Position numbers and translations under genes: made by a program
In this document: in pieces, positions 1 to 8,045 of the stretch
Layout: the number at the start of each line of letters is the position of its first letter
How positions within the stretch are numbered: the first letter of the stretch is position 1
The notes under the pieces: model-generated
Databases searched by the model: none
What the model saw: only the letters and a program-made list of their open reading frames with translations
What the model was told of the DNA's origin: nothing
Source: Planctomycetota bacterium
Lineage (GTDB): Bacteria > Planctomycetota > Phycisphaerae > UBA1845
Assembly: GCA_029558835.1 (NCBI GenBank)
Contig: JAKQDH010000121.1
Coordinates: forward strand, 62,001 to 126,000
Direction of reading: 5' to 3'
Length of the DNA stretch: 64,000 nt

Positions 1-1
1 G

Positions 2-109
2 AGCCGGCAGATCGCCGAGGCCCACGGCGGCAGCCTGATACTCGAGAACCGCCGCGACGGGACCGGCTGTCGCGCGCGTCTACGCCTACTTACGGCACGC
101 GGATGCTAA
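2..109 (+). CDS. C-terminal end of a sensor histidine kinase (5' part outside window)
   Basis: The reading frame is open from the left edge and stops at TAA 107-109, giving 35 residues. They read like the last part of a HATPase_c domain: an IAEAHGGSL stretch (the helix and strand after the G2 box) followed by LENRRDGTGCRARLRL, the usual final strand pair. This is the ATP-binding end of a two-component histidine kinase. Nothing can be said about its sensor part, and no response regulator follows it here. It is unrelated in position to the second kinase at 51616. Confidence 0.7.
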   Translation, partial: SRQIAEAHGGSLILENRRDGTGCRARLRLLTARGC

Positions 110-475
110 CCTCTTTTTGGAAAGGCATTTACGATGCGGCCGCAGGCTGGGAATCCCGGCTGGGCACAGGTGCCCCCCGGGGGCCTTGCCGTGCCGAAGT
201 CAGCCATGCCGGAGCAGAGAGCGTGGTGACGAGCAGCGGGGGGGCTCCGGCTGTTGCCAGGCGCCCGCCCTACGACAGCGACCACAGAATGGGAGTGATG
301 AGGATTTGGCGGAGGAGCATGGAGGGGGGACTGGCCTTTGCCTGTCCAAGTTGCCGCGTGCAGATCCTGCCTGCGTTGCCGCGAGGGGGGCGACGAGCAC
401 CGAGCCGCCCGCTTCCCCACGGAATGTCAGGGCGGGCTCTTTCCGCCGTCGCCGGGCTTCCGCTAAACTGCCGCC
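110..475. other. Intergenic region, no gene seen
   Basis: I see no convincing gene here. Small frames exist on both strands but have no family features and no good ribosome binding site. The region separates the kinase end from the DUF1080 gene and presumably holds the promoter of the latter; I could not identify a clear -35/-10 pair. Confidence 0.4.
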
Positions 476-1231
476 ATGAACACACAAGCTAACTATCGAA
501 ACATCGTTCTGGTCATTGTCTGCGCTCTCCTGCTCTCCTGGACGCCTCTGGCCGTGGCGCAACAGGCCGGCGGTGAGAAGAGTGCCGGCAAGGTTGTGCT
601 CTTCGACGGCCGGAGTCTGGACGGCTGGAAGCTGCGCAACGAGGAGCACAAGGACACCTGGAAGGTCGTCTCGCAGGTCGCGCTGGACAAGGCCGACCCG
701 AAGCAGCTCGTGGGCACCGGCAGTGGCGGGGCGGCCGACGCCGTGCTGTTCCGCGCTCGGGTCGAGCACGGCAGCGACATCCTCACCGAGCGAAGCTTCG
801 GGGACTGCAAGCTGCACATCGAGGTGATGGTGCCGAAGGACAGCAACTCCGGCGTGTACCTCATGGGGCAGTATGAGGTGCAGGTCTTCGACAGCTTCGG
901 CAAGCCGGACGACAAGATCGCGTTCAGCGACATGGGTGGCATCTACAGCGTCAAGGCCCCGGCGGGCAACGTCAGCAAGGCCCCCGGTGAGTGGCAGACG
1001 CTGGACGTCGAGTTCCGCGCCCCGCGTTTCGATGCCGCCGGCAAGAAGACCGAAAGCGCCAAGTTCCTGAAGGTCACGCTGAACGGCAAGGTGATTCAGG
1101 AGAACGTCGAGGTGCCGGGGCCGACCGGCGGCCAACTGCCCGAGGGCGAGAAGGCCACCGGCCCGCTGATGCTCCAGGGCGACCACGGTGTCGTCGCCTA
1201 TCGGAACATCACCATCGAGCCGGCGAAGTAA
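476..1231 (+). CDS. Secreted DUF1080 protein (3-keto-disaccharide hydrolase family)
   Basis: The protein has 251 residues. Residues 1-28 form a signal peptide (basic start, hydrophobic VLVIVCALLLSW core, cleavage after AVA). The DUF1080 jelly roll follows: LFDGRSLDGW near 42-51, the NSGVYLMGQYEVQVFDS strand pair near 124-140, and a final GPLMLQGDHG near 229-238. Members of this family cleave 3-keto-glycosides outside the cytoplasm or adopt a concanavalin-like sugar-binding fold. The next gene encodes a Tat-exported Gfo/Idh/MocA oxidoreductase, the kind of enzyme that makes 3-keto sugars, so the two probably work together. Family assignment is firm; the substrate is unknown. Confidence 0.88.
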   Translation: MNTQANYRNIVLVIVCALLLSWTPLAVAQQAGGEKSAGKVVLFDGRSLDGWKLRNEEHKDTWKVVSQVALDKADPKQLVGTGSGGAADAVLFRARVEHGSDILTERSFGDCKLHIEVMVPKDSNSGVYLMGQYEVQVFDSFGKPDDKIAFSDMGGIYSVKAPAGNVSKAPGEWQTLDVEFRAPRFDAAGKKTESAKFLKVTLNGKVIQENVEVPGPTGGQLPEGEKATGPLMLQGDHGVVAYRNITIEPAK

Positions 1232-1350
1232 CTCGCGGCCTTCGTGGACGACGTTCTGCCGAAGGGCGACGAGCCGGCGCGGGATGCTTGCCCGGCGGCG
1301 ACGGCCTGTGGAGCCTGGCCGCTGAGGAGCCGGCTGAAGAGCGCCTAACA

Positions 1351-1392
1351 GAACCCCTCTCCCCTTCGGGGGAGAGGGTAGGGTGAGGGGGG
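1351..1392. repeat. Dispersed GC-rich palindrome, copy 1
   Basis: An arm CCCCTCTCCCC is followed by TTCG and the complementary GGGGGAGAGGG, then a TAGGGTGAGGGG tail. The same arm, loop and tail pattern recurs at 3065-3101 (reverse orientation) and 56703-56737, and its tail recurs near 57245. A looser palindrome follows at 1424-1443. The copy lies between the DUF1080 and Gfo/Idh genes and could also act as a stem in the transcript. Confidence 0.7.
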
Positions 1393-1478
1393 AACACCGC
1401 CGCGATCCGACCCTCCCCGCACCCCTCCCTGGAAGGGAGGGGGTCGTGTTAGGGGCTCCACGGCAAAGGAGGTCCGTC

Positions 1479-2825
1479 GTGTCGGAAAGCACGATTTCGC
1501 GCCGGACGTTGCTGCGCACGGCCGCTTCAGCCGCCGCGTTCGCCATGATGCCCGCCCGCGTGTTCAGCGCAGCGCAGGGCCAAGCCCCCAGCGAGAAGCT
1601 GAACATCGCCGGGATCGGCATCGGCGGGATGGGGCAAGTCAATCTCGCCAACCTCACCACCGAGAACATCGTGGCCTTGTGCGACGTGGACCCGAACTAC
1701 GCGGCGAACGTCTTCAGCACGTACCCCGGGGCACGGGCCTGGACCGACTACCGCGAGATGCTCGAGAAGCAGAAGGACATCGATGCGGTAGTCATCGCCA
1801 CGCCCGACCATACGCATGCGGTCATCGCCATGGCGGCGATCCAGGCCGGCAAGCACGTGTATCTGCAGAAGCCGCTCACGCACGACATCTACGAGGCCCG
1901 CGCGCTGGCGAAGGCTGCCCGCCAGGCGAAGGTGATTACCCAGATGGGGATCCAGGGGCACTCCGAGGAGGGCGTGCGGCTCATCTGTGAATGGCTTGCG
2001 GACGGGGCCATCGGCGAGGTCCGCGAGGTGGACGTCTGGTGCAACGACTCGTACTACCCGTGGGGCCACGCCGGCTGGAGCCCGGCGAGTTGCGAGCGTC
2101 CCAAGGATACGCCGCCGCTGCCGAGCGGGATGAACTGGGACTTGTGGATCGGGCCGGCGCCCTTCCGGCCGTACCATCCCGGCTATCACCCACAAGCGTG
2201 GCGGGCGTGGTGGGACTTTGGTTCGGGCTGGATGGCGGATCGCGGGGCGCACCAGATCGACCCGGCGTTCTGGGCGCTCAAGCTTGGCCTGCCGATCAGC
2301 GTGGAAGCGACCGCCCTCGGACAAACCGACGAGACGCATGCGATTGCCGCGATTGTGACATTCCGCTTCCCCTCGCGGGGCAGCTTGCCACCGGTGAAGC
2401 TGACGTGGTACGAGGGGGTGCGAGCCCCGCGGCCCGAGGAGCTGGAGCAGGGCCGCATGATGGGCGACAGCGACGGCGGAGCGCTGTTCAAGGGCACGAA
2501 GGGCATGCTCATGTGCGGAGTGTATGGAAACAGCCCGCGGCTGATCCCGGAGAGCCGAATGGCGGAATACCGGCGGCCGGAGAAGACCATCCCGCGCGTG
2601 GACGGTGGCCACGAGCAGGACTGGGTGCGTGCCTGCAAGGAAGGCCGACCGGCGGGAGCAGATTTCGAGTATTCGGCCGTGTTGACTGAGATCTGCCTGC
2701 TCGGCGTCATTGCCAAGCGGATGAATGCCCGCCTCGAGTGGGACGCCGGGAACATGCAGGTCTCCAACTTGCCGGACGCGAACAAGTACGTGCGGCTGCC
2801 CTACCGGGAGGGGTGGAGCCTGTAG
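1479..2825 (+). CDS. Tat-exported Gfo/Idh/MocA family oxidoreductase
   Basis: The protein has 448 residues when started at GTG 1479, which follows AAAGGAGGT (1465-1473) by five bases. Earlier starts would prepend a low-quality tail encoded by the palindromic repeat region. The N-terminus has a twin-arginine signal (SRRTLLRTAASAAAFA), then the NAD(P)-binding GIGIGGMG motif near residue 47 and the family KPLTHD motif near 131 (QKP here instead of the common EKP). Such enzymes oxidise or isomerise sugars, inositols or glycosides with a bound nucleotide. The neighbouring DUF1080 hydrolase suggests a 3-keto-glycoside route. The substrate cannot be read from sequence. Confidence 0.9.
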   Translation: MSESTISRRTLLRTAASAAAFAMMPARVFSAAQGQAPSEKLNIAGIGIGGMGQVNLANLTTENIVALCDVDPNYAANVFSTYPGARAWTDYREMLEKQKDIDAVVIATPDHTHAVIAMAAIQAGKHVYLQKPLTHDIYEARALAKAARQAKVITQMGIQGHSEEGVRLICEWLADGAIGEVREVDVWCNDSYYPWGHAGWSPASCERPKDTPPLPSGMNWDLWIGPAPFRPYHPGYHPQAWRAWWDFGSGWMADRGAHQIDPAFWALKLGLPISVEATALGQTDETHAIAAIVTFRFPSRGSLPPVKLTWYEGVRAPRPEELEQGRMMGDSDGGALFKGTKGMLMCGVYGNSPRLIPESRMAEYRRPEKTIPRVDGGHEQDWVRACKEGRPAGADFEYSAVLTEICLLGVIAKRMNARLEWDAGNMQVSNLPDANKYVRLPYREGWSL

Positions 2826-3188
2826 GTTGACCGCGCGCCGCTGGGCTGCTCTCAAGGCTGGGTCCAGGAAACGCAGGGTCCGATGGCCTGACCGATGATC
2901 TCTTCGAACGGCGAACCGGAGTTTCGCACTCCGTGTGACTATGTGGTTAGCATACACGCTCGCGTGCGTGGTGTGCTTTCCCGCGACAGCGTACGCGTTC
3001 AGCGTTTCGTGCGTCGTAGGGGGGGGTACGTTTCTGCACCGGGGGAGCGTGTTTGCCGCCGCTACCCTCACCCCTACCCCTCTCCCTGGGAGGGAGAGGG
3101 GTCCAGACGCCGCAGGCCGGGGCTTGCCTGCGACAGGCGAGGGCATGATCTGTACGCTGTACACCTACCTGGGCAGAGGAGTCCGAAC
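2826..3188. other. Intergenic region with repeats, upstream of the sugar operon
   Basis: No gene is supported. It holds one inverted copy of the CCCCTCTCCC palindrome family (3065-3101) and an 18-bp sequence TGCTTTCCCGCGACAGCG (2974-2991) that occurs again exactly at 7894-7911. The last bases contain AGAGGAG, the ribosome binding site of the next gene. The sugar operon promoter presumably lies here, but I cannot point to it. Confidence 0.5.
3065..3101. repeat. Dispersed GC-rich palindrome, copy 2 (inverted)
   Basis: Read on the minus strand this is CCCCTCTCCC, a short loop, GGGAGAGGGG, then TAGGGGTGAGGG, the same layout as the copy at 1351-1392. It lies about 90 bases before the start of the binding-protein gene. 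Confidence 0.65.
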
Positions 3189-4211
3189 ATGAGAGTGTGG
3201 ATGGCGACGTGCTTGCTGCTGTGTGCGGTCTGGGGATGCAGGCAACAGCAGCCTCCGACCAGCGGCAGCGGAGCGACAGCGTCCGGGGAACCGGCCGCAA
3301 CCGCGCCGGCGAAACTGAAGATCGCCGTCATTCCTAAGGGTACGTCGCACGATTTCTGGAAGTCGGTGCATGCCGGGGCGGTGAAGGCCGCGCGCGAGCT
3401 GGGAAACGTCGAGGTGATCTTCCGCGGTCCGGAGCGGGAAGACGACCGCGAGCAACAGGTCTCGGTCGTGCAGAACTTCATCAGCAGTCGTGTCGACGCC
3501 ATCGTGCTGGCGCCGCTGGATGACACGGCCCTGCTGCCGGCGGTGCAGCAGGCAACGGCGGCGAAGATCCCGGTGGTTATCATTGACTCGGGTCTGACGG
3601 GTACGGTGGGGCAGGACTTCATCAGCTTCGCGGCGACGGACAACTACAAGGGCGGACAGCTCGGGGCTCAGCGGCTGGGTGAAGTGCTGGGCGGGCAGGG
3701 GCGGGTGCTCCTGCTGCGCTACCAGGAAGGCTCGGCGAGCACCGTCGAGCGCGAGCGCGGGTTCATCGAGAAGTTGGCAGAGGCTCCGGGCATTAGTCTG
3801 GTGGATCCGAAGCGTCACGCGGGACCTACACGAGCGACGGCTCAGGAGGCAGCCGAGAACCTGCTGACTGCGCACAGCGACGTGCAGGGTGTCTTCTGCC
3901 CGAACGAGTCCTCGACGTTCGGGATGCTGCTCGCGCTGCGCAGCCGCGGTCTGGCGGGGAAGGTGCGCTTCGTGGGCTTCGACGCGAGCGCGGGCCTCGT
4001 GGAGGCGCTCGGCCAGGGCGAGCTGGACGGCTTGGTGGTACAGAACCCGATGCACATGGGATACACGGGCGTCAAGACAGCCGCGGATTACCTCGCGGGC
4101 AAGCCCGTCCCGCCACTCCAGGATACCGGCGTTGTTCTCGTAACCAAGGAAACGATGGGGCAGCCGGAATACCAGGAGCTGCTGTTCCCCGACCTGACGA
4201 AGTACCCGTGA
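3189..4211 (+). CDS. Sugar ABC transporter substrate-binding lipoprotein (RbsB-like)
   Basis: The protein has 340 residues from ATG 3189, preceded by AGAGGAG. A lipoprotein signal ends in a VWGC lipobox with Cys17, then a Gln/Ser/Thr-rich linker. The mature part is a Peripla_BP_4 type two-lobed binding protein: IAVIPKGTSHDFW at the start of lobe one, DAIVLAPLDDTALLP, IPVVIIDSGL, and a C-terminal VVQNPMHMGYTGVKTA segment. It captures a monosaccharide for the ATPase and permease encoded next, with which it forms an operon (its stop overlaps the next start). Ribose, rhamnose or a related sugar is possible; the rhamnose genes nearby favour the latter. Confidence 0.9.
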   Translation: MRVWMATCLLLCAVWGCRQQQPPTSGSGATASGEPAATAPAKLKIAVIPKGTSHDFWKSVHAGAVKAARELGNVEVIFRGPEREDDREQQVSVVQNFISSRVDAIVLAPLDDTALLPAVQQATAAKIPVVIIDSGLTGTVGQDFISFAATDNYKGGQLGAQRLGEVLGGQGRVLLLRYQEGSASTVERERGFIEKLAEAPGISLVDPKRHAGPTRATAQEAAENLLTAHSDVQGVFCPNESSTFGMLLALRSRGLAGKVRFVGFDASAGLVEALGQGELDGLVVQNPMHMGYTGVKTAADYLAGKPVPPLQDTGVVLVTKETMGQPEYQELLFPDLTKYP

Positions 4212-5716
4212 TGGTGGTGAGCCCGCGACTCGAAATGCTCGGCGTGGGAAAGCGGTTCGGCGCCACCGTCGCGCTGGCGGACGTGAGTCTGGTGGTCCAA
4301 CCCGGCGAGGTCCACGCGCTGGTTGGTGAGAACGGGGCAGGTAAGTCAACTCTGATGAAAGTGCTGTCGGGCGCGGTCCGCCCCGACGCCGGCCGGATGC
4401 GACTTGATGGGCAAGCGTTCACCCCTGCGAGCCCGCTGGCCGCGCGTGCCGCGGGCGTCGCCATGATCTACCAGGAATTCAACCTGGCGCCGCACCTTTC
4501 TGTCGAAGAGAACATCACACTGGGAGCGGAACAGCGCAGCGCGGGGTTCGTTCGCCGGGCGGCGCACCGGCGCCGCATGGCCGCCATCTTCTCACTCCTG
4601 GACCGGCCGGACCTGCGGCTGGACGTGCCGGTGCGGTGCCTGTCGGCGGCGGATCGGCAGCTTGTGGAGATCGCGCGGGCACTGCTCGCGGATGCCCACG
4701 TGCTGGTCATGGACGAACCCACCAGTAGTCTGGGACTAGCGGACATCGAGCGGCTGTTTGCGGTAATTGAGCGGCTGCGGGCCGAGGGCGTGACGATCGT
4801 CTACATCTCTCACTTCCTGGAAGAAGTGCAGCGGGTGGCTCAACGCTACACGGTGCTGCGTGACGGCCGGAATGCGGGCACCGGCGCGATGGCGGACGTC
4901 GCTTTGAATGACCTGGTCGAGCTCATGATCGGCCGGCGGCTGCACGAGATGTTCCCCCGCGTGCCGCACGAGGTGGGGGTACCGATCCTGGAGATTCGCG
5001 GGTTGGCGGGTCGGCGGCAGCCGTGCGCGGCGGACCTCACGCTGCACCGCGGGGAGATTCTCGGCCTGGCCGGGCTGGTCGGGGCGGGGCGTACGGAGTT
5101 GTTGCGGTGCATCTACGGACTGGATGCGGTGCGTGCCGGGACGGTGCGCATCGGAGCCTACACGGCCGGGCCGGGCGCCCGCGGCGTTCACCTGGCCCAG
5201 GGCGTCGGGCTGCTCAGCGAGGATCGCCAGGCCGAAGGGTTGTTGCTGTCACGCTCCGTGGCGGACAACGTCACGCTCAGCCGGCTGGGGCCTCTGGCGC
5301 GCTGGGGTTGGATCAACCTGCGCGCCGTGCAGCGGGCGACGACCGAGTGGATGCGCCGGCTGGATATCCGCGCCCGCAGTGCAGACCAGCGCCTGCGTGA
5401 TCTGTCCGGCGGCAACCAGCAGAAGACGGCGCTGGCGCGGCTTCTGCACCACGGGGTAGACGTCCTGCTGCTCGACGAGCCGACGCGGGGCATCGACGTA
5501 GCGAGCAAGGCCCAGATTTATCAACTCATCGGCGAGCTGGCCGCCGGCGGCAAGGCGGTGCTCATGGCGAGTAGCTATCTGCCTGAACTGCTCGGTGTCT
5601 GTGATCGCATTGCCGTGATGCACCGTGGCCGGTTGGGCCGGGCGCGCCCGCGGGAGGAATGGACCGAACACGCGCTCATCAGTGCTGCGGCAAGTGGGAA
5701 GGAGACAGCGGCATGA
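4211..5716 (+). CDS. Sugar ABC transporter ATP-binding protein, two ABC domains (RbsA/MglA type)
   Basis: The protein has 501 residues from ATG 4211, which shares a base with the upstream stop; GTG 4208 is an alternative. Domain 1 has Walker A VGENGAGKST (about 37-46) and Walker B VLVMDEPTSS. Its signature is loosened to LSAADRQ. Domain 2 has a degenerate P-loop (GLVGAGRTE) but an intact LSGGNQQK signature and LLLDEPTRGID. This split of one complete and one altered site is usual for the RbsA family. It powers sugar import with the permease encoded next (ATGA overlap at 5713-5716). Confidence 0.93.
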   Translation: MVVSPRLEMLGVGKRFGATVALADVSLVVQPGEVHALVGENGAGKSTLMKVLSGAVRPDAGRMRLDGQAFTPASPLAARAAGVAMIYQEFNLAPHLSVEENITLGAEQRSAGFVRRAAHRRRMAAIFSLLDRPDLRLDVPVRCLSAADRQLVEIARALLADAHVLVMDEPTSSLGLADIERLFAVIERLRAEGVTIVYISHFLEEVQRVAQRYTVLRDGRNAGTGAMADVALNDLVELMIGRRLHEMFPRVPHEVGVPILEIRGLAGRRQPCAADLTLHRGEILGLAGLVGAGRTELLRCIYGLDAVRAGTVRIGAYTAGPGARGVHLAQGVGLLSEDRQAEGLLLSRSVADNVTLSRLGPLARWGWINLRAVQRATTEWMRRLDIRARSADQRLRDLSGGNQQKTALARLLHHGVDVLLLDEPTRGIDVASKAQIYQLIGELAAGGKAVLMASSYLPELLGVCDRIAVMHRGRLGRARPREEWTEHALISAAASGKETAA

Positions 5717-6723
5717 ACACGGGGGCCGCCTTGGCGCCGCTGAGCAGGCTTCCCGGCGGACGCGCATCGCCGGGCAGGCGCGTACTACTGACGGCGCTCG
5801 CCCCTTTCCTCGGCCTGCTGGTGGTCATCGCGCTCTTCTACGCGATTCCACCGCATCCGTGGGTCAGCTTGCTCGATCTCCAGACCGTCGCCGTACACAC
5901 GGTAATCGTCGGCATCGCCGCGATGGGGATGACGTTCATCATCATCAGCGGTGGGATCGATCTGTCGGTGGGGTCGGCGATTGCACTCACCAGTGTGGCG
6001 GTGGCGCTGGCCTTGAAGCAGGGCTGGGGGGTGCCGGCGGCAGTGGTCGTGGCCCTTGGCACGGGGGCCCTGTGCGGCTTCTACAACTCGGTGTTGATCA
6101 CGCTGCTGCGGCTGCCGCCGTTCATTGCGACCTTGGGGACACTTGGTTTCTACCGCGGTCTGGCGAAGTGGATTTCCGGCAGCATGCCGGTCAGCGCGCC
6201 GGCGCAGGGCCTGGGTCTTTGGGTGCGTCCTGCACCGGTGCAGGAATGGTTGCCCCTGGCGCCGGCTGTGTGGCTGATGCTCGCGTTGGGGGTTTTCCTG
6301 GCGGCCGTGCTGCGCTACACGATCCTCGGCCGGTACACGTTCGCGATCGGCTCGAACGAGGCCACCGCCCGCCTCTGCGGCATCCGGGTGCCGCGGATGA
6401 AGGTCTACATATATGTTCTGGCGGGTTTGTTGACCGGTCTGGCGGGCCTGATGCAGTTTGCACGGCTGACCCAGGGTGATCCGACGGTCGCGATTGGCGT
6501 CGAACTGGACGTCATCGCGGCCGTCGTTATCGGCGGTGGATCGCTCTCCGGCGGGCAAGGCTCGATGCTGGGCACGCTGGCCGGCGCCTTTCTGATGGCC
6601 TTTCTCCGTAACCGCTGTACGGTCCTGGGCTGGCCGAACTTCGTGCAGGAGATGATCGTCGGGCACATCATTATTATTGCGGTTGCGATTGACCAGTGGC
6701 GTGCCCGCAGGGTCGAGCGTTAA
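5713..6723 (+). CDS. Sugar ABC transporter permease (RbsC type)
   Basis: The protein has 336 residues from ATG 5713, which overlaps the ATPase stop. An earlier in-frame start would lie inside the ATPase gene. It is an integral membrane protein with about eight to ten hydrophobic segments. The family motif GMTFIIISGGIDLSVGS follows the second segment, and VIGGGSLSGGQGS lies near the C-terminus where the ATPase docks. It forms the channel of the importer with the preceding two gene products. Confidence 0.93.
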   Translation: MNTGAALAPLSRLPGGRASPGRRVLLTALAPFLGLLVVIALFYAIPPHPWVSLLDLQTVAVHTVIVGIAAMGMTFIIISGGIDLSVGSAIALTSVAVALALKQGWGVPAAVVVALGTGALCGFYNSVLITLLRLPPFIATLGTLGFYRGLAKWISGSMPVSAPAQGLGLWVRPAPVQEWLPLAPAVWLMLALGVFLAAVLRYTILGRYTFAIGSNEATARLCGIRVPRMKVYIYVLAGLLTGLAGLMQFARLTQGDPTVAIGVELDVIAAVVIGGGSLSGGQGSMLGTLAGAFLMAFLRNRCTVLGWPNFVQEMIVGHIIIIAVAIDQWRARRVER

Positions 6724-6741
6724 AGGGATGCAGGGTCTGCG

Positions 6742-7695
6742 ATGAACGATGTGCTTGTGATCGGGATCGCCACGGTGGACGCGATCGCCCGGACGATCGA
6801 CGAGTTCCCCAAACCCGGCGGCCTGCGCTTCTTCGATCAGCTCGCGCTGAGCACCGGTGGGTGCGCGATCAACTGTTCGCTCGCGTTGGCCAAGCTCGGT
6901 GTGCCGTGTGACACCATCGCGCGCGTCGGCACTGATATGCTCGGTGATTTCGTGGTGGCCGAGCTGGCCCGCCACGGGATGGCGACCGACGGCATTGTGC
7001 GCGATGCCTCTACCAGCACGGCGTTCTCCTTTGCGTGCGTCGCTTCGAGCGGTGAGCGGTGCTTCTTTCATACGCGGGGCGCGGACGACCGGCTGTGCCC
7101 GGCGGATGTCCCGCCGGAGTGGCTGGGCGGCCGGCAACTCGTGTTTGTTGCTGGGACGATGGTGATGGAGGCGCTGGACGGCGAGCCGACGGCGCAGGTG
7201 CTGGCCGCGGCCCGGGCCGCCGGCGCCCGGACGCTGCTGGATACGGTGTACGTGGAGGCCATGCCGCGGGCCCAGTGGCAGCGTCGCGTGCTGCCGGCGC
7301 TGCCGTACGTTGACTACTTCGTCCCCTCGCACGCAGAGGCGACTGCCATCAGCGGGCTGACGGACGTGGCGGCGATCGCCCGCGACTTCCAGGCCTGCGG
7401 CGCCCGCAACGTGGTGATCAAGCTTGGTGCGGAGGGAGCCTTTTGTCGTAGTGCGGAAGGGGTCGAACAGCACGTGCCGGCCTTCCGCGTGCCGCAGGTT
7501 GTGGATACGACGGGGGCGGGAGATTGCTGGAGTGCCGGGTTTCTCGTCGGCTTGCGGGAGAAGCTGCCCATGGCAGAGGCGGCCCGCCTGGGTAATGCCG
7601 TCGCGGCGCACGGGATCCAGGCCAGCGGTGCGACGGCCGGAGTGAAACCACTGGGCGACGTCCGCGCCTTCATGCAGCGCGGTGCCGGGTCCTGA
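6742..7695 (+). CDS. PfkB-family carbohydrate kinase
   Basis: The protein has 317 residues and starts MNDVLVIGIATVDAI, the usual first strand of the family. GGCAINCSLALAKLG lies near residue 36. The signature DTTGAGDCWSAGF near 255-267 carries the catalytic Asp and the anion hole. Such kinases phosphorylate a furanose sugar or a keto-sugar acid with ATP in the cytoplasm. It sits 18 bases after the permease, in the same operon, so it probably phosphorylates the imported sugar or a downstream intermediate. The exact substrate cannot be read off. Confidence 0.88.
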   Translation: MNDVLVIGIATVDAIARTIDEFPKPGGLRFFDQLALSTGGCAINCSLALAKLGVPCDTIARVGTDMLGDFVVAELARHGMATDGIVRDASTSTAFSFACVASSGERCFFHTRGADDRLCPADVPPEWLGGRQLVFVAGTMVMEALDGEPTAQVLAAARAAGARTLLDTVYVEAMPRAQWQRRVLPALPYVDYFVPSHAEATAISGLTDVAAIARDFQACGARNVVIKLGAEGAFCRSAEGVEQHVPAFRVPQVVDTTGAGDCWSAGFLVGLREKLPMAEAARLGNAVAAHGIQASGATAGVKPLGDVRAFMQRGAGS

Positions 7696-8045
7696 GCATG
7701 AAGCCGGCATGGATTCCACGCGAACACGGCGCGCGGGAGCACTCGGTGTCGCCCCGAGCCCCGCAGCTTCTGCCCCGAACCACGGGGATGGGACGGCTGC
7801 GGTAGCGGCAGGGTCCGATCCTGGGTACGATCAGCGATGGGCCGCGCGTGTCTGGCGCGTACGTGTGTAGCGTGTACGGCGCGGAGAATGCCATGCTTTC
7901 CCGCGACAGCGGTCGTGGGTAAGCATGCTCTGGCGACCGATCGCATGCCCACCCCCACCTGCGGTGGGTGAGGGCATGGCACCCACGCTAAACAAGTACT
8001 CTGGCGCGGCGAAAGAAGGGCGAGCATATCGCGGAGGCACGGAAC
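7696..8045. other. Intergenic region with hairpin repeats
   Basis: No gene is supported. It holds the 18-bp sequence shared with 2974-2991 (here 7894-7911), which sits within an AAGCATG/CATGCTT inverted pair (7892-7930), and a strong hairpin at 7945-7980. The last bases, CGGAGG, are the ribosome binding site of the aldehyde dehydrogenase gene. The gap suggests a separate transcript start for the downstream pair. Confidence 0.5.
7945..7980. repeat. Palindromic hairpin, CATGCCC type
   Basis: The arms are CATGCCCACCCCCACC and GGTGGGTGAGGGCATG around a TGC loop. The outer CATGCCC/GGGCATG ends resemble the ends of the two longer elements at 11458-11561 and 13299-13404, so they may be related intergenic repeats. 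Confidence 0.6.

Noticed and set aside
7894-7911. Exact 18-bp sequence shared with 2974-2991, considered as a regulator site for the sugar genes
   Set aside because: Both copies lie upstream of genes in the same operon region, but one sits within a larger palindrome and there is no dyad in the 18-mer itself. Evidence is too thin to call an operator.
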